A program made the position numbers and the translations under genes. Below the pieces are notes generated by a model that ran no database searches, was not told the DNA's origin, and saw only the letters and a list, made by a program, of their open reading frames with translations. Shown in pieces: positions 36,570-49,576 of a DNA stretch of 64,000 bases; within the stretch, counting starts at the first letter, position 1; each line of letters starts with the position of its first letter. Origin of the DNA: Glandiceps talaboti (taxonomy: Eukaryota > Hemichordata > Enteropneusta > Spengelidae); NCBI RefSeq assembly GCF_964340395.1, contig NC_135555.1:13897246-13961245 (forward strand), written 5' to 3'.

Positions 36570-38195
36570 CTAAATTGTCTGTGGTATAAAGACGATTATA
36601 AAACTGTTATCTTAGTAGTAATAACTTACTTTCGCTGGCAATAGATCCAAGGAAAAAAATTGACATCAGGAGATGTAACGGAAAAAAATAGCAGGGCACT
36701 AGAATCATCTGCTTGTGTTTTTCAGGAGCATATTTTGACAACCACGGTACATGATATAATTAAAAACACTCTTCTATTAGTTCAGCAGAGATGAAGTAGA
36801 AAACGATAGCAAATTTATCTAGTACATCGAAAAGGATGATCAGTATCTTACCTTAAACTGACGAACTTAAACGTTTCCCTTCAACAAGTAGAGATATTGA
36901 GGCTTAGTGCAGTATATAAAACTGGCGAAAGGCAAATGGCTTATCAAAGTGCGCTTTTCATTCCCAACATTCTCTTTGTTGTCACTTCATGAACTTTTTA
37001 TAGCATGGAAATTATTCATGATCGGAAAAGAAGATTAACGTTAGCTTGGATTAGAGGAATTTTAATGACAAATCATTTACTGCCGCGAGGGTTCCTTAAA
37101 CTAAAAATGTACAATGAAAATACATACTGAAGGTTCAGATTGTGTTGCGAATCGACCAATACCATATTAGAACATATGGCGAAGGACAGGGATAACTTGT
37201 CCTAAAGTGACCATCGAAAGGCTATCGTAAACATTCAGACTTCAATTTCGCAATTTTTTTACTTTTATGTAAAGTAATTAATTATTCATGTGAATAATCT
37301 ATATGGCTCAGATAGACATTTCAAATGCCGGGAGATTTGCATTGTTGGCTAATACGTGGACGTTGTCGTCATCATCAAGAACGAGTGGCAAATCACACAG
37401 GAGAAATGAGATTTTATATAAACCATGATTTTGTGTGAAAGACTGTAATTATGACGGTGTCTACTGTAGGGGATTCTTTTGATGTACTGCATATTGGTGT
37501 ACTACTAACCGACTGGTGTTTGGGGAGTCTGTTATCAAAATGACACAGCTAAAAGCTTGACTCTTGTAATACTAATGGAAAAAATCCAAAGAAGTTGGAA
37601 ATGGCAATGGCAGCAAACAAAATACACTGTCTCCATTTTCCAGTGATGTGTCCCTGGGTGAAGTGCGAAGGCTTCTTCTTAACAAGGCAGCATCTGTTTA
37701 ATGAAGAGCACAAGTACATAATTTGTTATGTATTCTGTGTCATAGCAATCTGTGTAAATTTTGAATTTATTTCTAGCCTAGTACATAATTTGAAATAAAC
37801 TTTAACATATTACCATATCAATTTCTATTAAAATACAATGCAATGTCAGTATACGACAGTTTCAATATCGGGTTGAGAGGTCTGAAAAGTAAACTGAGCT
37901 ATGGTGAATATATTGTTCATGGTTCCAAGAATCTATAGGATAGTAAACTATTGTTACTTTGGAGTGGTAAATTAGAAACGAATGCGACGTGCTGGTCTGT
38001 CTACAACGTATCTTGATCATACAATGATTCAATAATTCTCTCTCTGATCCATACATAGTACATCTGGGAGACCAAACGCCCCCTCAACGTCCGAGTCAAA
38101 GAACACACAAAAAGGGATAAGATCGCCAAAGTCGGGTCCATTGCAACAAGACCTGCCATATAGGTAGTTTATTCAGTACATCCACCGGCCCATCT

Positions 38196-38198
<3 letters not shown>
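36561..38198. other. Gene-free stretch
   Basis: AT-rich sequence without supportable exons or transposon ends. Confidence 0.4.

Positions 38199-38270
<72 letters not shown>
38199..38270. repeat. (TA)n microsatellite
   Basis: About 70 bp of pure TA. Confidence 0.97.
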
Positions 38271-38271
<1 letters not shown>

Positions 38272-40368
38272 GGAAACAAAGAATAACAAAGTGGGGGTTT
38301 AAACACTAAATGTTGGGGCTCGCAAAATACGACATGGCATACTTTGAAGTTAGCTGTCAATCATGAATTTAAAGTTCTTAACAACTTGAAATATAAGATG
38401 TGTTAATTTGTTATATAAGACAATGTTAAACAAAATAAAATACGTTTGTACAAGGTATTTGTAAAGAAAACATCACCTTTGCATTCTTTCCTATAAATTC
38501 AAGTGATATCGTCCTTGTTGTATTATCTTTAATTCACAGAAAAGGAACCCCACAGTAATTGCTTAGCTAAGACTAAATGTCTCAAGTTCTTGCATGCTAT
38601 CTGTGTACTGAGTAAGGTGCTCCTCCTCAACACTGCAAAGCAATAACGATGACGTCTGAAAAGTTAGGAAAATGGGTAGTGTTTCGATAATGGCGGCTTT
38701 CTTATATTCATTAAGAAACTACTACTAATTGTTGGTGTGGAGTTTGATCCGATTCGTCTTCCAAAAGCATAGAATATATCCTATTTACATATGCACCAAT
38801 GTTTAATTGCATTTCGGTCGCACTCATACTTTCCATTCCTGTGTGCAAATGAGCGCGCGCGCGATCGTTCCAATGTACACGAAATCACGTGAACTCAGCA
38901 CGTTTCGTGACATCTGCTGTTTTTGGATAAACATGTGCATATGTAATATTAACAGAAATCCATCACGCGTGATTGCTAGTGTGGGTACTCGGGAGGCATT
39001 CGCACTTGCGCTTGCGGCATTTTATGCTACATTTTCACCCACTACGCTCCCCACGCCCATGAAAGTACGGCCGCAGAGGCCACCACAGGCATTCTTGTAG
39101 ATACCAACACTTGCACTCACACGTCATACGGTCCTGCCATACCATGTAGGCCAATAATCTCATTGGACACCCCAACAAAAAACTGCCTATATACACGGTA
39201 AGTGTGAAAAGTAATATATTGTTAAGACAGGAAAATGATTGCTAAATATAGAATATAATCATATAGACTGATGAGCTCTCACAGCGGAAAGCTAGCTTTC
39301 ACCTAAGTTAGACACAACTTACCATATTAATTGATGTTCAGTATGGTAGATCACAGTGGCATGTATTATTGCTTAGATTGCCGTTTTCTTAGGAAAATAT
39401 CATACGAATCTTCAATGCTGCTACAAATGTATCAATCCCTATACTACATAGAAATATCTTTTCTCCTTTCAGGTAGAAATATATAGTCAAAAGTTTGTTA
39501 TATAATAGTCTGTAGACCTGGAAAACAACAATCTATGAAATATTACACGCCCCTATGTGGTAGATTACAAATCTGGGTGATATTACACAAGTGGGTGGTA
39601 GTGATGTCTTGTTATGTGTGTATAATCGCTCTATAAAGTATAAATATTGGAAGTCCCCAAACTGTAAACTGATAGAAGTTTATAAAGAAATACATGCTTG
39701 CTGAAAACTCCTGATCAAAAACGTTGCCCTACTGTGAATTCATTAATATCAACTCCCTGCAATTGCTTTGATTCCCTTTAGCTGTCAAAATGTTGACTCA
39801 GTGTTAGACTTGTGCTGGATTAGCAGGAGCTAATATTGAAGTATGTGCATCTGGTGATAACCAACTCCTTGTCTACCATTCAAAAGAAAACATTTTTTTT
39901 TAAAAAAATCCGGGTCTTCATATGCGCGAGAATATAAGATACACCTTGTTGCCCAGCCCTGTCAGGCTTCTAAATTGACAGAGGCTTGTGAATATCGAAT
40001 GTTGTATGGCTTATTTGTTGCGCCGTGAACACAGAAAGTGCTTTCGATTCTAAGTGTGCCACAATCCGAATGTACACTTTTATATCTCAGTATTACCATC
40101 CCCTCAAGGGGCGACACAGCGTGTACTTTATCATAATCTAGTTTAGCAAGGGTAAGTTGACCTAATCCTGCCATCCTGTGGTGAACTTGTTGGGCATAAG
40201 TACAATCTTGTCGTTTATCTTTCTACTATTGTCTATTGCATACATATTCTTCTAGTGGTCTGAGCTTATATCAACATGTTGCATCAACAGCTTTAGATTG
40301 CATGTATAAGTTTGTGGTTATACTATCTTATTTGTAGTTAGATGAAAGCTTGCTTTCCACTGTCATAT
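38271..40368. other. Gene-free stretch with a CpG-richer patch
   Basis: About 38,840-39,080 is richer in G, C and CpG (including GCGCGCGCGC at 38,851) than its surroundings and carries a 97-codon open frame with no recognisable domain. A minus-strand 70-codon frame at 39,962-40,174 is likewise unassigned. Confidence 0.35.
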
Positions 40369-40375
40369 GTACAAC

Positions 40376-40683
40376 CACAGGGTAAAGGACAAATAATCAA
40401 TTTTGTACTCGCGATTTTCCGGATTTCTAATATTATTTGCTGTATATTTCAAATAAAGTTGTAAATGCTGTTTCCTCTCACTGTTTTTTTTTCTATGTCC
40501 TACCTGATATCAATGTCTTATCTGAGTTTATCAGCTTTGCATTAATTAGTAGCTTGCTATTTGCCCAAATTAACGCATTTTGCCGTGAGTGTAAACATCC
40601 ACAGATTCGACTAATGGAGGTAACACTACCATTAGTCAGATGAGTCGTGAATACAGAATTGATTATTTGTCCTTTACCCTGTG
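40376..40683. mobile_element. 308-bp MITE with 7-bp target duplication
   Basis: Terminal inverted repeats of nearly 40 bp start CACAGGGTAAAGGACAAATA (40,376) and end with the complement TATTTGTCCTTTACCCTGTG (40,683). The 7-mer GTACAAC abuts both ends exactly (40,369-40,375 and 40,684-40,690). It has no coding capacity. The duplication length is compatible with a hAT-like mover, but I do not assign a superfamily. Confidence 0.8.
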
Positions 40684-41249
40684 GTACAACCGGGGATTTT
40701 GAGTACTATCTTAATGCAGGTTTTGTAATCTTCCAATTTTAATGTATCATTTAGGAACAATAAATAAACACCCTCATTTTTATACAAGTCCAATATCAAT
40801 ACCAAATATGGAAACAATATAGTCAAAATCTCAATGTAATAATATTTGAGCTGGGCCGCGTGCACACAGCCTGCTGCTTTGTACAAAGCGCTTATACATA
40901 CCGTTTACAATAGTTACCGGTCAATGTGGTAAGGATGGGTAGGAGATATGTAAAAGAACCCATAATTTTTCTTCTCATATCTGAATAATTAATAATAAAT
41001 CTAGTAAATTATATGTATAAAACAAGGGATATATCTCAGTTATAGCATGAATTCGCCAGCTTAAATTATTGTGTAAGTATAAACGCTTGTAGGCTAAAAA
41101 AATATGACTACTGTGTTTACGATTTAACCTATGCCTTTTCACAAATATATATTTATTGCTTTGGGATATAGAGGAAGACAAAATAAATTTTCAATGAATA
41201 CAGGGTGTGCGAAACACGCGTGGGTGTAACCTTTAAACACGCGCACGCT

Positions 41250-41557
41250 CTTTCTCTCTCTCTCTCACAGACGGAAAGATGAACAAACATACATACATAC
41301 ATACATACATACATACATACATACATACATACATACATGCATGCATGCATGCATGCATGCATGCATACATACATACATACATACATACATACATACATAC
41401 ATACATCTACATACATACATACATACATACATACATACATACATACATACATACATGTACATACATACATACATACATACATACATACATACATACATAC
41501 ATGCATGCATGCATACATACATACATACATACATACATACATACATACATACATACA
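41250..41557. repeat. (CATA)n/(CATG)n microsatellite
   Basis: A CT-rich lead (about 41,249-41,270) is followed by about 270 bp of CATA with CATG patches. It yields spurious open frames on both strands. Confidence 0.97.
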
Positions 41558-42830
41558 TTCGATGCTGTGATTTCATTTAATTATGGATCTGAATTTGGTG
41601 CTTTAAATGTATGAGGTTCTTGAAAGGATCCGGTATTTGGCATGTAGAACATATTTATGTGTCTCCGAAAACGCGTTGAACTTGTCTGTACTTTGAGAGT
41701 GCCGCTGTTAGTACCCAATATTTCTCTATTTTGGAAAAAAAACTGATCACAAACTATAATATATATATATACACACAAGAAAAATAAATGCCATGATATA
41801 TCTTGTAAAGAAGAATCCGGTGTCAGGTCTAAGAAAACATGCGTTTGTGGTGTAAAGCTCTTTTATTTATGCGTTACTTACAGGATATTTGGAATTATCA
41901 GAAAGTAAGTAATACCAAGGTGTCTGTTCGAGCACATTGTTTTCCGCCGGTACAACGATGTTTGTAATTTCGAGTTGAAGTTGAGTAGATCATGCAAGAT
42001 ACGTGTATTGAGACCGCCAATGTGAATTTGCGAGACTCCAATATCTGTAGACGTGTGATTAAAGCTCGGACCACTAACTTTTTAGTGGGCTGAGATTAAA
42101 CAGATAGGAAGCATGGCATTGAAAGATGGTTTTGTCAGCTATTATGTGACTCAAATCCGAGATTCAGGATGATTGTCACGTTTTGTTAGTTTGCTCTTTT
42201 TAAAAAAAAGCGTAATTAGAACTCTATATTCACTAAGATTTTACTTTGATTCTCAACTACTAAAACATTCATCAGTTTTATAAGATAATTCACATCTTCA
42301 GCAGTTCATACAGACACAACTATGCAATGAAATCATGTTAAGAGATTTATGTAAATTTTTGAAAGCTTATGGATATTTGTAATATTCCATCTCACTTTAT
42401 TTATTCTTAGGGAGCCTTCAGTGTTTAAAAAGGGGGAGGGCCAGAGGAAATCACACATGGTCTGTTTAGTAAAACATGACCCTCTCCCCTATTCTCCATT
42501 TGTAAAAAGTGACCCTCGCCTTTGTCCCATTTTGTAAAACATGACCCTTCCCATGATAATTGCATATACTGAATATTCCCATTATATGTATACATACAAA
42601 TTAAATGATTTTGACTCTGTATTAGAAAACAATATAAAGTGACAAACAGTAAAAGACTGGCTAGTTACCTTTCTCTTATAATCATACACAATCTAGTTAG
42701 TATCTAAAACGTGCTTTCCATGTTGTGCATACTCTGCCTGATCTGGTCACTTGTAAAAGTTCCCTGATATCATTGTCATCATCATCACGTTCACCTTCAG
42801 TATTGCCATCATCAGTGTCACTCTAATCTG
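41558..42830. other. Gene-free stretch
   Basis: A C-rich dispersed-repeat patch at about 42,430-42,550 has repeated GTAAAA(C/G)(A/T)TGACCCT motifs, one of which recurs near 44,860. No exon seen. Confidence 0.4.
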
Positions 42831-42839
42831 ACTCACTGG

Positions 42840-44583
42840 TACTATCTATCTATCTATATAATACCAGCTAATCTCCTTACGGATATCACAGCTGGGGGAA
42901 GGGGTGCATACAAAAACCTAGTAGTAGTGTTTATGTAGATTTGCCTTGAAAGTATCAGTGTCCTGACAGACTTCCATATCAGGGCTTAGTGAGTTCCAGT
43001 CCCTAATGGTTTTAGGAAAGAAACTGTGCTGATATGCTTGGTGTTTAAACCCAAGGTGCTTAAAACGGCCTCTTCTACCTGGTGCTAGAAGACTGGTGTC
43101 TCTAGTGATTGCTATTTCCCCGTTTACAATTTGGAATAGTAGTATTAATCTAGCATTTTGTCGTCTATCTGCTAATGGTTCCCATTTCGAACTATGTAGC
43201 ATATTTGTTACACTGTAGTCTCGTTTAACAAAACGAGCACCTCGTCGCTGGATCTTTTCAATTTTTACAATGTCTTTTACTAAGTATGGATCCCAAATGG
43301 GGGCTGCATATTCTAAGCTAGAACTACACATCGATATGTATGCAGTTTCGCGTAACTTTGTTGGACAGTTGCGAAGGTTTCTCATGAGGAATCCAAGAGT
43401 ACGACTAGCTTTAGAACAAATATGTGTGATATGGGGTGAGAATGATAAATTGTCGCTGAAAAGTACACCTAAGTAATTGATAGAGTTTACAGATTTCAAT
43501 AGCGTATTGCACATAGTATAAAAACGAATGGCTTTGGCTCCATGGCGCTTTGTGGACAACACATAGCATTTAGATGTATTAAATTTCATGTCCCATTTTT
43601 CAGCCCAATGTTCTAGAAGGTTCAGGTCATTTTGAAGGATGATATGGTCTCTCTCAGATCTTATTGGTCGATATAACAGCGCATCATCTGCAAACAGGCG
43701 AAGTTGAGATTGAATGTTTTCGGTGATGTCGTTTACATAACAAAGGAAAAGTACAGGGCCCAGTACTTTGCCCTGGGGCACACCTGATAGAACTGGAGCA
43801 GGTTTTGATGAAATACCATCTACTACGATGTGTTGAGATCTGCCCTCAAGAAAACTTTTGATCCAAGCTAGGGTACTCCCGTGTATACCATAGAAATGAA
43901 GTTTGGCCGGCAGCTTACGATGATTTACCACGTCAAATGCTTTGGAAAAATCCAATACATTTATGTCAACCTGTGTGTTATTATCATAGTGTTTAGCCAA
44001 GTCAGATACTGTAAAGAGTAGTTGAGTAGTACATGAGCGACGTCGGCGAAAGCCGTGTTGCAAGTCTGTTATTATTTGATGTTTTTCCAGGTGTTTCATT
44101 AAATTTGACACAATGATATGTTCCATTAATTTAGCACACATACACATGTTAATGAATATAGGTCTATAATTTGATGCCAGGTGTTTGTCATCCTTTTTGT
44201 ATATCGGTGATACATTTGTGTTCTTCCAGTCATCTGGCAGCTGGCCATTTGACAAGGACTGGTTGAATAAACAAGTCATTTCTGGTGTAAGTTCTAAAGC
44301 AAGCTCCTTCAGGATATAGTTTGGGAGACCGTCTGGCCCAGATGCTTTTGATACATTTAGTGTAGATAGTAGTTTATACACACCACTTTCCGTAATTTGT
44401 ATTTCATTTGCTATTGGGTACGGACCACCATACATTTCTGGGATGTCATCCTTACGATCTGTGGTAAAGGTAGATGTGAACTGAGCATTTAAAATCTCAG
44501 CTTTATCATGACTTTCGCTGTATAGTGTACTACTTGAATCAATACATGTATCACTGTCCGTGTTCTCTATGACATTCAAAACT

Positions 44584-44635
<52 letters not shown>

Positions 44636-44650
44636 ATTTTAACAACATTT
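42840..44650 (-). mobile_element. Non-LTR retrotransposon (L2/CR1/jockey-like), 5'-truncated
   Basis: The copy contains the reverse-transcriptase part of ORF2 and a short 3' end. After the stop at 42,918 about 60 bp of 3'UTR lead to a (GATA)n tail on the minus strand (42,841-42,857), as in related LINE tails elsewhere in the window. No endonuclease domain lies upstream. The 5' side abuts an (ATC)n microsatellite at 44,585-44,636, where the copy is probably truncated. Confidence 0.85.
42918..44648 (-). CDS. LINE reverse transcriptase ORF2 fragment, 576 codons
   Basis: The uninterrupted frame shows the RT order. SKASGPDGLPNYILKELALE comes first, then YRPIFINMCMCAKLMEHII, LQHGFRRRRSCTTQLL and the catalytic INVLDFSKAFDVVNH. 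SGVPQGKVLGPVLF follows, with FADDALLY at residues 319-326. A C-terminal region characteristic of L2/CR1-type elements comes last (YAAPIWDPY, IEKIQRRGARFV, DWNSLSPD, then a final FKANLHKHYY). It copies element RNA at nicked DNA. Two oddities stand out: the usual QGS motif reads QGK, and YRPIS reads YRPIF, which may impair activity. The first 21 codons are partly an Asp run from the ATC microsatellite, so the true start is lost. Missing N-terminal endonuclease means it cannot move by itself. Confidence 0.88.
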
Positions 44651-45182
44651 ACGTACAGAGTGAGTGATAAGGTGAGATGGGTACACTCAACAAATGCATC
44701 GTTTTATTAAACAATTTTCTTAAAATATATATATTTTAATTTTTGTATTTTTGCGTGTCAAGTACTCGCAAAAATATATGTTGAGTGCTCATCTTACTTT
44801 TACATCTCAAAAAAACCACAATAGTTGAATCTTCAATTTGGTCACAAAACCATGGATTGTAAAATGTGACCCTCCCCAAACATTGTTGCTTAAAAGGTGC
44901 AATGTTATGACTCCATGTCATATGCTTGGGATGTATCGAGAGACAACGAGTTTATGTTATATTTGAACGTATATTTATAGCCATTGTTTATGGTTTATTG
45001 TATGCACATACATTTGTTGTATGGAAATTTATGTACAGCAGGGTGGTTCATGATTTCGTTCAGTTGTTGAAAATAAGGTGACCCCCCCTTCTTTGAGTCC
45101 CAAAGTATGGTGCCCCCGATTTACCGCCCCCCCCCCCCCCCGACCGTAAAAACTGTTCGCTCCCTAAGCTGTATACGTATAT
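44651..45182. other. Gene-free stretch with C-run
   Basis: Contains a C-rich dispersed-repeat patch at about 45,060-45,170 with a C run at 45,127-45,140 and GACCGTAAAAACTGTTCGCT. This resembles patches near 650, 18,980 and 22,990. Confidence 0.4.
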
Positions 45183-45191
45183 GTATTATTG

Positions 45192-45888
45192 GATTGCGAT
45201 TCACTTCGTCCCACTTTCAACTCGTCCCATTTCAACTCGCCCCAATTTCAACTCGCCCCATTTTCAACTCGCCCCATTTTTAACTCGTCCCATTTTCAAC
45301 TCGCCCCAACAACACTAGGAAACGTTTATAAATCTAAACGATACAAGTACGGAGACCGAAACATTTACATGATTTTTACCTACGTAGCCAGTCGAAGCGT
45401 AGCAAATGTAACATTTCGTAGCAGAGAGTGGTGTGGGTTTTGGCTAAGTGTTTGGTAGATCTAGAACTTATACTAGCACAACAACTTTAAATTTCCCCAG
45501 TCATGGAATATCACTTTTCACATTAGGACTTAATGTTTACAACCCAAATAAGAAATAATAATGATAATAACCAGGGAGAATATTAGTGACTGACACACTT
45601 ACGACTTCCGCGCGTACGGGTTTTGGAGACGTGTCTCCTCTCCCTAGTTAACGCAACTAAGTATTGTAGTATGTGTTTACAGCGCAAGTGGTACTTCATT
45701 AGTGGAATACGAGATACCACAGACCCTCCAAACTGAGTACTACTAGCTTCGATTTCATATATGCACAGGTAAATTATATTGCAAAGAGTTGGGGCGAGTT
45801 GAAATTGGGGCGAGTTGAAAATTGGACGAGTTGAGTGGGACGAGTTGAAATGGGACGAGTTGAAATTGGGACGAGTTGATCCGTCACC
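45192..45888. mobile_element. Foldback-type transposon with minisatellite arms
   Basis: The left arm (about 45,200-45,310) is a tandem array of a unit near 18 bp (TTTCAACTCG(C/T)CCCA). The right arm (about 45,788-45,880) is the same array in inverted orientation. Both outer ends run 21 bp past the first repeat unit. An exact 9-bp direct repeat, GTATTATTG, flanks the whole (45,183-45,191 and 45,889-45,897). Tandem-repeat inverted arms with a 9-bp target duplication are the signature of Foldback/Galileo-like elements. The 475-bp core has no transposase frame, so this copy would be non-autonomous. Confidence 0.82.
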
Positions 45889-46111
45889 GTATTATTGCAC
45901 TGTATTGTTTTCGCCATCATCCAAGTACTTCAAGTAGGTCGTTCACGGGTCCGCCATCCAAGGTCGAGCGATCGGACGATATGATGCCACTCTGGCTATC
46001 ACGCAATACTAAAACAAAACAAAATATCCGGCCAAATATAGATTAAACGTATTTTCTGTGACTGTGGACATCGTAACAGACAAAGTTTGGTCCACAAGGT
46101 CAGACCATATC

Positions 46112-46127
46112 TTATCTTATCTGATAA
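46112..46127. promoter_or_regulatory. Cluster of three GATA-factor motifs
   Basis: TTATCTTATCTGATAA contains two inverted and one direct GATA core, about 200 bp upstream of the BPI-like ATG. GATA factors commonly drive gut and blood-cell immune genes in invertebrates. Use here is inferred. Confidence 0.35.
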
Positions 46128-46327
46128 CACGACACTGGCGTGATTTGCTGCCAATCACCTGATAATCAAAGTACTAGTCTACACATTCGTCTACTAAATT
46201 CCAACACAATAGGACCTGGTCTACAAACTCTAACACACATCCACGCGTATTCAGGTTATCCAGTGGTTGTTGTCGCTTTTCCAGTCTAGTCTTTTCAGTC
46301 CAGGTGACCGACAACTCCACCAGCACA

Positions 46328-49300
46328 ATGGGTCGTGCTACTTTCGCCATCTTTTGCTTTATAACTCTGTGTATCCATATTAATGCGATGCCTTTAGAAA
46401 CAACTGAACCACCAACCCCCTCAATCGAGTATCCAGGAATCATCGGAAGATTCACACAGTCGGGCTTTGATAACAGTAAGTGATTGAAACTTTTCTTACT
46501 TTCGAAAACCCTGTCAGACACACGTGTACAGCTAACACCAAGTTTATATAGGGCGCTGGTTTTTTTTTTCGTTTTCGTTTATATATTGTAATTATTTTTT
46601 TGTTTACAAAGACAGATTTTATGCAAATGATCATTCACATTATATTCTTGATCGTGATGTCAGAGAGTGTATTAAATTGCCGTGTTGTGGAATAAATTTG
46701 AACAGATTTTCGTTGATTTCCTTCGAAAAAAATCATGACCGTGCAAGTCTTTCTGCCTGTGTATTCAAAAGATTTGAGTCCCGCCACTATCTTGGCATTC
46801 AGGTTTGTTTGCAGATTAACAACACTATTCGTACGTTGTCCGTCCTAATGTGGGGTCAAACTGATAAGTACACAAAGGGCTGGCAAGCAGTAATCCAAAT
46901 AGTTGGCAAAATCACAGTCCCCATGATAGAGGGATTGTGGCAAAATGTACTGGTGGTGGTGGCTGGCAAGCAGAAATCCAAATAGTTGGCAAAATCACAG
47001 TCCCCATGATAGAGAGATTGTGGCAAAATGTACTGGTGGTGATTGCATCATGATCACAAGCATGCAAGGCTCGTGGTTTGTTCATGTGAGTTGGTTTATG
47101 CTCAGCAACATCCAATATCTAAAACTCTGTTTTATCATTTTTTGCGAAACTCAACTTCTGAAAGAACCGTTGCATTTTGACGATCATGCTCCTAACGCTA
47201 TCAATCATGGTAATAGCAAGTTTTGACCACATTCTTTTAGGTAAATTTAAACTACCATGATTGTTTTGTGCGCATCGTGATGAAACTGCTGCGGTTCTCC
47301 CAGAAAGTTGAAACTGAGAGATTGAAATTTCATGTTTGGAAATTGTTTAGCAGATAAACCAACTACACACAATGTAAAGTTCTGGGTCAGGTCATGGTAG
47401 GGGGCACTGTAACAAGTTCATCTGACCGTAATAATATCCCAAACAAAAGTTCTGAAGTGATGTCAAGATTTTCCTGGTTTCTATGGTGTTAGCAATATCA
47501 ACATTGTCATCTCGTGCGTGATCATCTCAAATGTGAAGGTCATATCTATTAGATACAGAGAAAGGGTCAAGGTCAAGAGGTGTTTAGGCATTCAAGGGCT
47601 TTATTAGTTATTTATAAGTTTCTCATGACTGATCGAACTTATATTTCTTTCATTTTAACACATTTAACATTTATTGCGCTTATTCGAAAATTGAAAATAT
47701 TCAAAAGAGTCGTATACATGTACAAGATGACAATGGGGTAAAGGAAGCAACAAGTGCTTTACAGATGGATATTACGTGGTATTACAGAAGAACACAAAAC
47801 ACTAAAAAAAACATACCAGGAAAACGAGTTTAGAAACATTTCAATCTATAAAAAGTCGAAAATGTCATACTCTGACATAACAGTTACAAGTGGTAATAAT
47901 GTTTGACAGAGTACATACATAATTCAGTGTTATTTGAGGATTAACAACAAAAGAAGGTGGTAATGACGTTTTAAAAGATACGCTTGCCTCGTTCAAAAGA
48001 GTATGACGTCATTTAATTTCAATCAATAAATTCTCCTTCAACATCCAACTTTGAATGTCAGTGATGCAGTTATCAAGATACTTGACAATATCAACTTGAC
48101 TTGGAGGAGTGGTCGGAGGCCTAAACAACAAAATTGTGTGGTTCCGATTACACTAATTTTTTCTTTTTATTTTATCTTATTTTTTTTTCATGTATGAGTG
48201 TCTAGTTTAGGTAGTTATATTTTTCTTCTCTGTGTTATTGGTTTCTGCCCATTAGATGTACAGCCATTTCAAATTGGAAGAACAGTTTTATATTGTCTTT
48301 TTAAAGTTAACGTCAGTTTCCTCATCCACTATTTCTCGCGAGACGTCAAAATTTTGCGATTTTACTATTTTTTCTCGAATACGTAAAAATAATGTTGAGG
48401 GTTGGCAGAGAAAAACTAGATGGGCTTGGGTAACCGGGAACAAACAATTGTTTTAGGCCCTTATCTGTTCGAGGTGTGAACACATTTAATAGGTATGTGT
48501 CAACAGCACATCCACAATAACTGATCATGTGATCGATTATTTATTAACTGTAGCAATTAATGGTCCAAGGCAGACGAGGATCCCTGTGGAACGCCAAAGT
48601 TGAGGCCAGCACTTTCAGATAAACTCCTAGTTTCTGAAGCGGAATCTGACCAAAATAAATAAAAACAACGTCCTCTAATATGATGAGGATTTGGTGGATT
48701 TTCTTTTTCGTTTTTTAATTTAGAAAACAATTTTACTTGCAAAATCAATTTGAAGCAACATATGTCAAGTCCTCGTTTGTAACTCATAAATTACAAAAGA
48801 TCAATAAATGTGTATAATCTTTGTTATTTTACGTACAATAACAAACTTTTTACACAGCATTATGCGGTGTAATGAATTACAAATACAGACTGTCAATATT
48901 GTTCCACATTGGTTTTTCAAGTAGCAAGCCATGATAAAATTGTTTTATAAATTAAAAATCCAAAATAAATACCAAATCCTCATCCATATGGCCACTTTAA
49001 ATGCAAAACAAAACATGTATTTCCCACAGACTAATCCCCCTCTGAAACTAGAAAAACCTTCATCTACTTGACAAGCAATATGCACACCTCACACTTTCTT
49101 CTTCAATCCAGTTATGAAGAATGTGGTACCGAAACTAGGGCAAGAAATCGGTGATATGGAACTCCCTGACTATGCAGGCACATTTAGACGAGCATTTGGT
49201 AAAGTGTCCTATAATGTCAGTAGGTAGGTAATAATTATGATAATTAATAAACATTGTATAATCTCTTATGCTGTCCATGTCAAAAACGCTATTAGAACAG

Positions 49301-49488
49301 TTTGTATGTGTCAGCGATAATATTTTGGCAAGTTGCCATGTACTTGTACTTCTGCTTTGATGTGCCGACGCGTTCGTTAATCCCATAATTTGAGGATATG
49401 CATAAATAAACGAATGAATCAAACAAATTAACAAACAAATAAATAAGTAAATGAAATAAATAAATACAGTAATTGGATAAATAATAAA

Positions 49489-49576
<88 letters not shown>

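Noticed and set aside
38807-39100. 97-codon plus-strand frame in a CpG-richer patch
   Set aside because: No known domain, and it could be chance in a less AT-rich segment. Left as gene-free with a note.
45189-45458. 89-codon frame with repeated Phe-Asn-Ser-Ser-His-like units
   Set aside because: It translates the minisatellite arm of the foldback element and is not a protein gene.
46174-46521. Minus-strand 115-codon frame over BPI-like exon 1
   Set aside because: It is the antisense shadow of a real exon whose signal peptide and family motif are clear on the plus strand.
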